From Mesocentrotus franciscanus (taxonomy: Eukaryota; Echinodermata; Echinoidea; Camarodonta; Strongylocentrotidae), in assembly GCA_037976565.1 (NCBI GenBank), contig CP137679.1, positions 11,600,651 through 11,664,650 of the forward strand: a stretch of DNA of 64,000 bases, read 5' to 3'. Below the pieces are notes generated by a model that was not told the DNA's origin, did no database searches, and saw only the letters and a program-made list of their open reading frames with translations. Numbering within the stretch: position 1 is the first letter of the stretch; every line of letters begins with the position of its first letter. Of the stretch, positions 49,401 through 58,400 are shown piece after piece. Position numbers and translations under genes: made by a program.

Positions 49401-52400
49401 AAATCAGGCAAGGTATAAGGAAGTTAAAGCTAAAGAAATAACTTGTCAGCAGAGGGCGATATTTAATTTGATGACATCATTTGTGGACAACTCTCCATGC
49501 CTTCTGATCATGGGATTTCACAATTCTTTCATTTTCTTCGTATTCATTTGTGTTCAATATCCGACTGCATAAAATGTGAAGTAGAATATCATTCTGCATT
49601 CTATATCTTGTTTTCAGGGGAGTAGATTATCTCAATCACAAGAAAGAAGGAAAAACATGAAATTCCATGATCAGAAGGCATGGAGAGTTGTCCACAATGA
49701 TGCCATCAAATTAAATATCGCCCTCTGGTGACAAGTTATTTCTTTAGTTTTAACTTCCTTATGCCTTGCCTGATTTTTTTCAATTTTTCACTAATCTTAT
49801 TCAAATCGTTTAAACTTTACAATAAAGGTAACTTAGAATGAAGGTTTTGGTTCCCTTTAATGTTGATCGATAATTGCCAATTGAAAATAACATGCATGTA
49901 AATCAGATTCAAATTTTGTATTTTGCAGTGACAGTTACGTTTTGCAACTTTATCATTTTTTTTCTAATGCATTCCAGGAGAAAGCATCCCTGGAGAAGCT
50001 CAAAGAGGACAGTCAGAGGAACCGGACTGATGCAGAGCTGATGAGGGAGGAAACAAGACGAGCCAAGGAGGAGCGAGAGCGCATCCTTTCTGAGAAGCGA
50101 TCCCTGGAAGAGAGCATCGAAGGTCTTGTGCAGGAGGAAAGTGCTCTTAAGCAGGGATGCAACTCACTGGAAGTTAAACTCAATCATCTCAAAACGTAAG
50201 TGGCTCAAAAATTACTACCAAGACATTTTCGATGTGAAAATTTAACAATTTTAAAAGTTTAGTGTTCCGCTTCACTCATTTTGTGGGAAGAAACTTTTTC
50301 GATTGTGGACCAATAAAAAAAAAATTGCAGTATTTAAATCAACTTCTCTCTGTGTTAGTTTATTAGATTTACAACCTGTGTCAGCACTATAATTTATTGT
50401 TCTTTATGTCTAATTTATGCCTATATTTAAAAAAAAGAAATTATGTTGATATAGAAAAGGTTGGAAATAGAACTCCCTTCCTCTCAGTTTAAGTATTGAG
50501 CTTGCAACATTTATTGCTATTTCACGGAGGTGATAGTTTCAATAATGCTTCCTAAATTAGTTTCATAATACATCTACATGTATATTTAAATGCATCTATT
50601 TTGTCTGTACACTACAAGTAATACCTGAAATAAAAGTATATTTACATAATAGTGTGTTTACATTTTGCTTTTTAGGTTGATAAAATAAATGTTTGTCTTT
50701 GTAGACACTACTTTTCCTAAACATCTCCTCTAATATATATATGTTGTATCAATCTTCCAGAACTCATGGGAGCACTCTAGAATCCTTGCATCTCAATCAA
50801 CACAAACTGGAAGGCATCCAACAAGACCTAGTTGCCATGGAAACGGACCTGGAGGACACCAAGAGAAGAAAGTCTGAAGCAATGAGGGAGCTACAGAACC
50901 TTAAACAGCATGTCAAAGGTTAGGATCTATTTCTTACAATAGAAGCGTATTTACATACATTCAAACATGTCTGCTATATTTTCAAAAGAATATTGCAACT
51001 CTCTCATTAATATCTTTTCATCTCTTCCATGTATTTGTCAGACTTTTGTTGTTGTTTATGTTGCTGTTATGCTAGGTGTTTTGATGTATTTGATTGTGTT
51101 TAATCATGCATATTTAAATAAAGAAATGATTTCAACAACTATATTTTAAAATAAGCATGTGTGATGTGATATTCAGGAATAATGTACTTTCCTGATACAT
51201 GTATTTATGCAAAATGTGCCGAAAATATTGCCACGCATAAAGATGTTGCTTGTTGAGCTCTTGGATTTATCTTCTTCTTTTTTCTTTTTTCTTTTCATAT
51301 CAGAGGCCAAGTCTAGCCTGAAGCATACAAACTCAGACCTACAAGGGGCAGGCAGTCAGCAGGGAAGGTTACAAGAGGTATGTTTTTACATGATTCATGA
51401 TAATGTCACTCCCTATAAAGTCACAGTGAATTTGAATAATAATAATAATAATATAGTACATTTATAAAGCACATTTACATTAGATACAAAGCGCATAAAC
51501 AATAAATACTTACAAACAAACAAAAAGAGAGAACATTATCACACAAAGCTTTCATTAATTATAGACAGAGAGGTATATTACAACAAATTAAAAAGATGAG
51601 TTTTCAGACATCTCTTGAAGTACACCTCTTTGAAGTATGGCTCCCCAAATATAGAAATGAATAAAGAGACGTACACATAGAACAAGGCCTGCGCCCATTG
51701 CATAAAACTTACCACTGATGGTAACTTTGCCATCAATATTAACTACCTTGGAAACATCACTCAACAGCCAATCAAATCAAGGTTTCCATGGAAGTTACCA
51801 TTGACGGCCAAATTACCATCAATGCTAAGTTTTATGCAACGGGCCCCAGGTCCCAGGGTCTTATCAATTGAAACATTGTGAAAAGTGACCTCATCCGTTT
51901 ATTCAAATGTCATCTTTGAATTCTAAGCCTGAAATAACAGGTGATGGAATGTGTTAAAACTGTGTCTTTTACCAAAATCAAATTATATACAACAGGTAAT
52001 TTGTAATTTTCATATATCAGGAGGTACAGGAACTTGTGAAGCAGAAGGCCCAGCTCTCTTCTCAGTTAGACCAGCTTACTGAGGTCCTGGACAAGCATCG
52101 TCTCACCCTGGAACAGTGCGAACAGCAGGAGAGAACCAAACAGGAAGCTCTGAGTATGATGGGAAGGGAGCTGGAGGAGAAGAGAAGAGAGCTTGAGGGA
52201 CGTCAGAGAGATCTGGGGAAGGTGGCCGAGAGGGTCGCACTGGAAGAGGACAGACTTTCAAAGGTGACCTGATTTTATTAACTGAATTATGATATGATAT
52301 ATAAAGTCCAACCTTTATATAGAGGCCACCCAAAGCATACTTCAAAAGTGGCCACTGTAGACATGTGCCTTCGAGACAGGTTGTTCTGCACAGATGCCTC

Positions 52401-55400
52401 CCTAGACCTGTGTTTAGTGGCCTTTACAGACAGTTGAATAGTGGAATGTATGAACATTGATAGTAAAAAAATGAAGGATGTCTTTATGCCTAGCACAAAG
52501 AGAAAAGACCCAATGTGCTACTAGTCTGTGGATATACATGTGACTGGTATAATATTACTGCAATTCCCAGCTGATTGGGCATTTTCTCACAACACCCACT
52601 AATTTCTCTATATTAGTGAATTACTATTCACTTGACTATCCAGGACCTCAATAAGAAAGAATCTAGATTGTTATCAACTTACCTAATATTTTTGTAAGTT
52701 TCCCTGATCTAGTCTTAGTCAGGTCCTAAGGTGTCTTTTAGCCTTTAAAGTTGTAATCTGAAGTACATGTATGTCTGACAATCTCTACACACATCACAAA
52801 TATACCTTATTTTAGTGGCCTTACAGATTTCTATGCAGACAGCTAGACATCACGATTAGATTAGATTAGTTTTTTTTTTACCTGCCTGCTAAGAAAGCAT
52901 GTGAATGCTTGTAACTAAGCAACCAGGGGACCGACGGCTTTAAGTCCTCTCTGAGGGACTTGGTAATGAGGACTAATGCCTTACCAAAGGGCACGAGCAC
53001 ATCAACTTGGTTTCGAACCTGGGTCCTCTTGGTTACGGGACCACTGCTCTACCACTGAGCTATGGCGAGAGCTCACCTCAGTATGTGACATGGAATTCGA
53101 CTTGAAGGTGTTGTTTGAAAAAGATATCAATATGAATATCTTATCTCCTATGTCCTAAACTTTTAACTTTTACTCAATGGTCTTCCAGGTTTCCAGGCAG
53201 ACTGCTAGAGATCAGGAGACAGTGAGAGCTCAGCTTGAGAACCGACAGAGAGAACTAGAGATGCTGACTCAGCAGAAAGACTCCATTCAGTCTAGATTAC
53301 ATCAGAATCAAGAAGATCTCGTTCAGTATGATGAACTGAAGAATAGGATTCAAGAGCTTGGTAGGTGCAGGCTTACAGGAGGTGATCCAACATTTTGCTC
53401 CTGTGACAATTACTCCTTTGTTTTGTCAGTTTTTTATTTCATTAAAGATACAGGGCTAGGGTTAGGGTTGCAATTGAGGTGTACAGTTAGAGTAGGGTTA
53501 AGGTTAGTTAGGGTTAGGGACGGTTTAGTTAGGGTAAGGGTTAGTTTAGTTGTAGGTTTAGGGTTAGGGATGGATTAGTTAGGGTTAGGATTAGTTTAGG
53601 GTTAGGGGCAGTTAAGTTAGGATTAGGGACAGGTTGGTTAGAGTTAGGGTTAAAGTCGGGTTAGTATAGGGTTAGGTACAGGTAAGCTTGGGTAGGGGTA
53701 AAAGTGTCAGTTTAGGGTTAGGTCTAGGCTTACGGACGGGTTAGTTAGGGTTAGAGTTAGGGCAGGGTTAGGATTAGGGTTGGGTATCTTGTGTGGTTTA
53801 GAGTTTGAGTTATGAATTCAGTTAATGTAGGTAACAGAGGTCGAGCAATTGCTGCCGGATCATGTATCCTTTGGAAATAGTCTTTGATCCGTTTAACATT
53901 CAGTTGCAATATCATAAGTTTACTTCGGGTTACAAATGAAACTGTTCAGATGTTTAGATCAATCATTAACTTAAATTTGTTTCTCTTTTGTAAACAAAGG
54001 AATATATGCTTGCACAAAGAAACTCTCGATTCCATGCTCAGGAAGAGATTACAATCATAAGCCATTACATTGTGCTTTTTATCTCTTTATTTGTCAGAAA
54101 ATGAAATTTCAGATCAACGAGAGAAAGGAGAGAAGTCAAAGGATGAACTTGAAGCAGCAAGAATGAGAGTAGCCTCACTTCAAGAGGTAAGGTGGTTTTT
54201 TGAAAACGGTTGTTTTTGCAACAACAAAAAATACTTAAATCCAAATGAGCTCGTAGATATATCTTTTGATACAAGAACAACATGAGAGTATACCTCACAC
54301 ATTTCTTTCCAATTTCGTTTTTGCTATCAGCAGAATTTGGAAAGCATCTTCATAGAGGATTGAACACATGTCCTTAACTTTAAACAGCAATGCCTTAACC
54401 ACATATGTACCACTTACCTACCACAGTGTCAATAATACTTGCTTTCAGTGGCAAAATCAACAAAATAGTCATGTTCCCAAAGTCATCCCTTTGTTGTTGT
54501 TGTTGTTGTTTTGTATGGTGATACAGGAGAAGGAGGCGATCGAAAGAGGGAAGAACCAGTCAGATCAAGAAAATGAACAGATAAGAATGAAATGGAGCAG
54601 TGCTCGAAAGGTAATGACCAGTTATTTATGTATATGTCACTTTTTTAATATTGCTGTATTGATTACTCATGCACTATAGTATGACCACAATTCATTGGTC
54701 AGTACACTTCAACATTAAACAATCTGACAGTCAAATGTATATTTCGCGAATAAACCTTTAGCTCTCTATATTCTCATTGAAGGGTCTGAGACGTAGTTTA
54801 GTAAAGCAAATGGCATTTATTCCCCATGTGATAAACATTTGAAAACATTCCTTCCATCTTTGTTAATTTGAATGAATGACATTGTGCTTAAGATCTTCAT
54901 CTAGTTTTCATCTCTTACTTTTCCAGCCAGTTTACATGTGCAGTATTCTGTTGTAGTTTACAATTGATTTTTTTTCCACAGGATTTTAGGGCCGAGCACA
55001 GGAAGCTGACTCAGGAGATTGAAACTCTGAAGGTGAGGCTGGAGGAGGAGTCTAAGCATGCCAGCAGGATGAGCAAAGAGGTGGAGAATTGGAAACAAGA
55101 ATACCTCATCACCAAGCAACAGGTACAGTCAAACCTGCTTTAACAACCACCTGTATAGAAAGACCACCTCTCTGTGGAGGTGTCATAGTCGAGTGATATA
55201 ATCACTTGACTGGAAAGGTCGTGGATTCAAGCCCCGGCATGGCACTTTTGTCTTTGAGCAAGGCATTTTATCTACATTGCTCCTCTCCACCCAGGTGTTA
55301 ATTGGGTACCCTGTAGGATGCAAATGTCATTGTGGTTGAATTAGCATGTGCATGCCCCGTAAAAAAGGAGACTATCTGGAATGTTCCCCAGGGAGTGGAG

Positions 55401-58400
55401 AATGCGCACTATAATGTGCAGGATAGTAAATTTAATCCAGTGACAGTGTTGATAATAATGCTGTAAGCGCTTTTGTCAGTTAATGGTAAAGCGCTATATA
55501 TGAAACCGTTATTGTTGAATCTATAATTTATGATTAGAGGTAGAAGTTTGTTGACTCTGTATTAAATTATATGAATCCTCACCCTTCTGCCTCAAAGTAG
55601 TCAATATCTGTTGCCTCCTTTTATTTGAAGTGTTTCTGATTGATACCTGTACTAGAACAACCTGTCCATAAAGGCCATTTTCCTTTGAAGTGTTTCTGAT
55701 TGGTACCTGAACTAGAATAACCTGTCCATAAAGGCCATTTTCCTTTGAAGTGTTTCTGATTGGTACCTGAACTAGAATAACCTGTCCATAAAGGCCATTT
55801 TCCTTTGAAGTGTTTCTGATTGATACCTGAACTAGAACAACCTGTCCATAAAGGCCATTTGTCTGTAATTATTAAAGACCACTTTTTTCATCCATTAGCA
55901 GTCTTTACATAAACTGTACAGGTTTCACTGAAGAGGTCAACAAGGAACTATACAACTTTGGGATGCCTCTATATTCAAGTCTCCCGTAATGCCCAGAGTT
56001 TTAACCCTGTTTCTGTTTTACCTTTCTTCAGCTTCATACCCACGAGGAGCTAATGGACCAGGAAAACAAACTTGACTCCCAGCTCCAGCATCTGAAGGAG
56101 GAGATTCACACTGAGGTGAACGAGGGCTTACGCACCCTAGAGATGTCTCGCTTAGAGGTCCTTGATGAGCTCCAGGAGGTCCACCACCAGAAAGCAGAGA
56201 TCAGCAAGAAATTGACATCCTTCAAGCAGGTAATAGAGGACACTTCTCAAATTACACAACCAGAATCTTCTAAGAATTGTCGGTGATAGCCATTGTTTGT
56301 TTCAAGAAATTTGTGAATTGCAAATATAAAATTTAGGGGTTTCGATTTATCCTCAACAACATAACTTATACAAAAGTAGAAAGACACCTTCTGTAGTTAA
56401 GTCCAGAAAAAAGAAGGTTGTGCTAGGATTGATTTAAAGGTTTGACTATAAAAGTTTCCAAAAATGTGTCACATGCTTTGTCTTTAATTTGCTTGATATT
56501 TTTCATGAATATCTTAACTATTCAAACAGTATTGCACATTAATTATGCAATAAAGTGTTTGTTGGCCAATGAGATATGCAGTCTACATTGATTTTGACCT
56601 GATTTGCTGTTCTGTCTCACTTCCGTGTACCCCAATTTATTTACTTTACCAGGTTAAAATGTCAGAGATTAGTGCTCAAAAGGAGAACAGTAAACGAAAG
56701 CATATTGACTTGGAGTTTCAGCTGCAACAGGAGCAGGATTTACTCAAGGTATGTTTTACAGTGTCATATTTGATCCATATGGCTTATTTCTGGAATTAAT
56801 TATATTCAAGTTTTATCAATTTTCAGGTAATGACATGCATTATATGTCTGCATTTATATGATGCACATAAAGGAGAACCAAAGGAATTCGATTCAGAATG
56901 TACATTTCATGTTGTAGCGACGATTGCTAGTCAAATTCTGAATCCTTTCAATGCTCATTGACTTCTTTGGCACTTTGATGGTTTTCAAGGATTGTCCTAA
57001 AGTAATTGTATGATTAATAGACTTGAAAGAATTGTGAAAATGTCCCATTTTTATAGCACAGACTTTGCCAAATTGGACACACGTATATGTAAAGATTTTC
57101 TGTTTTCTTTTATCCATCAAGCTGAGACTTGAGCAGCAGATGACTCGTCAGTCGGAGGTTCTGGCCGGGATCAAACAGAAGTCAGAATCTACTATCCAGT
57201 CACTACGTCACAAACTGAACCACCTCGAAGAGCTAGTGAGCAGCAGTTCTTCCCACACTCGGAGTCTAAGAGTAAGCCAGAGCATCGTACAGAGACACAA
57301 CGTCAACCGGAACATTGATCTGGTTCCACTCCAGAATGAAGGTGATGAGAGTCTAGGAGTGGAGAATAGTGGTTTGGAACCAGGCTTGAATTACAAACAA
57401 AATGTGGAAGTCCAGTATGAAAGATGTATTACCTCAAGGACTAGACGGTTTGAAATGCGAAATGAGAACGGCGCTTATGGGGATGTTAGTGATAGAGGAC
57501 AAGGTGGGGTCGACCAGATTGATGAGGGTGCCCTTTCCATTAATGAACTTCGAAATCAAGATGGTGACTTGCAAAGGCATCCCTCCCTTCGTGGTGAGGA
57601 TAGTTTTGCAGGGAATCCGAATGGTGACCAAGGAAATAGGGGGAGTCATCCAAAGGGGATCCTCAAGCGTAAGACATCCTTGCAGGAAGAAGGAGGTACT
57701 CTAACAGAATCCAAAGAAAGAGAGAGGGGTACTTCTGGTCTTGATGGAGACAGGAGTCGACGAAGGTCCGAAGAGGTGGCAGGATCGGAGAGCGAGGTAT
57801 ATGTATGTTTTGTTTTCTTTCTAATCATAATGCTCTGTGACATGTAGTCAGTCATATGGCAGCTTATGGAAAAGCCGCAGCACTAGACACTGCTGCTTTT
57901 TAACCCAAAGGTGTTCAGAGTTTTCTCATTTTTTAGATTAATCACTTTTTCCTCATCAAATTGGCAACTGTTATATTCCATTCCTTCATACTTTCAAAAA
58001 ATCACCATTATAATGTAATGTATGTCTTGATTGTTTCAAGTCCGTGCTTTTAAAAATCTCGCATCCTGTCTCTATATATATGCATGAATATTTGAACATG
58101 GATTTGATAATCTTTTGAAAGGAGAATGTATGCCAATGACTGGAAGGCTTGGAGAAAGACCTTTTTGCAAAATGGAAGATAAACAATGATGATGAAAGAA
58201 ATACCGTAAATCTCCGTGTGTAAGGCGCACTTTTTTCCGTCGGGAAAAATCAAAAGTCGGGGGTGCGCCTAATACACAGGTACAGGATATTTTGAGTCCT
58301 CAAAATGCTACTTTTTAGTGGTTTCGAAAATCTCTGTGTCTCAACATGAATTACATAATGCAAATAAAGAATAGGATCTACTATTTGAAGTTAAACTACG

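Noticed and set aside
53445..53790. Chromosome end
   Set aside because: The telomere-like tract is degenerate and is followed by further in-frame centriolin exons, so it is interstitial.
57402..57704. Overlapping plus-strand frame inside exon 41
   Set aside because: It is an out-of-frame shadow of the 225-codon exon 41, which connects in phase to exons 40 and 42.
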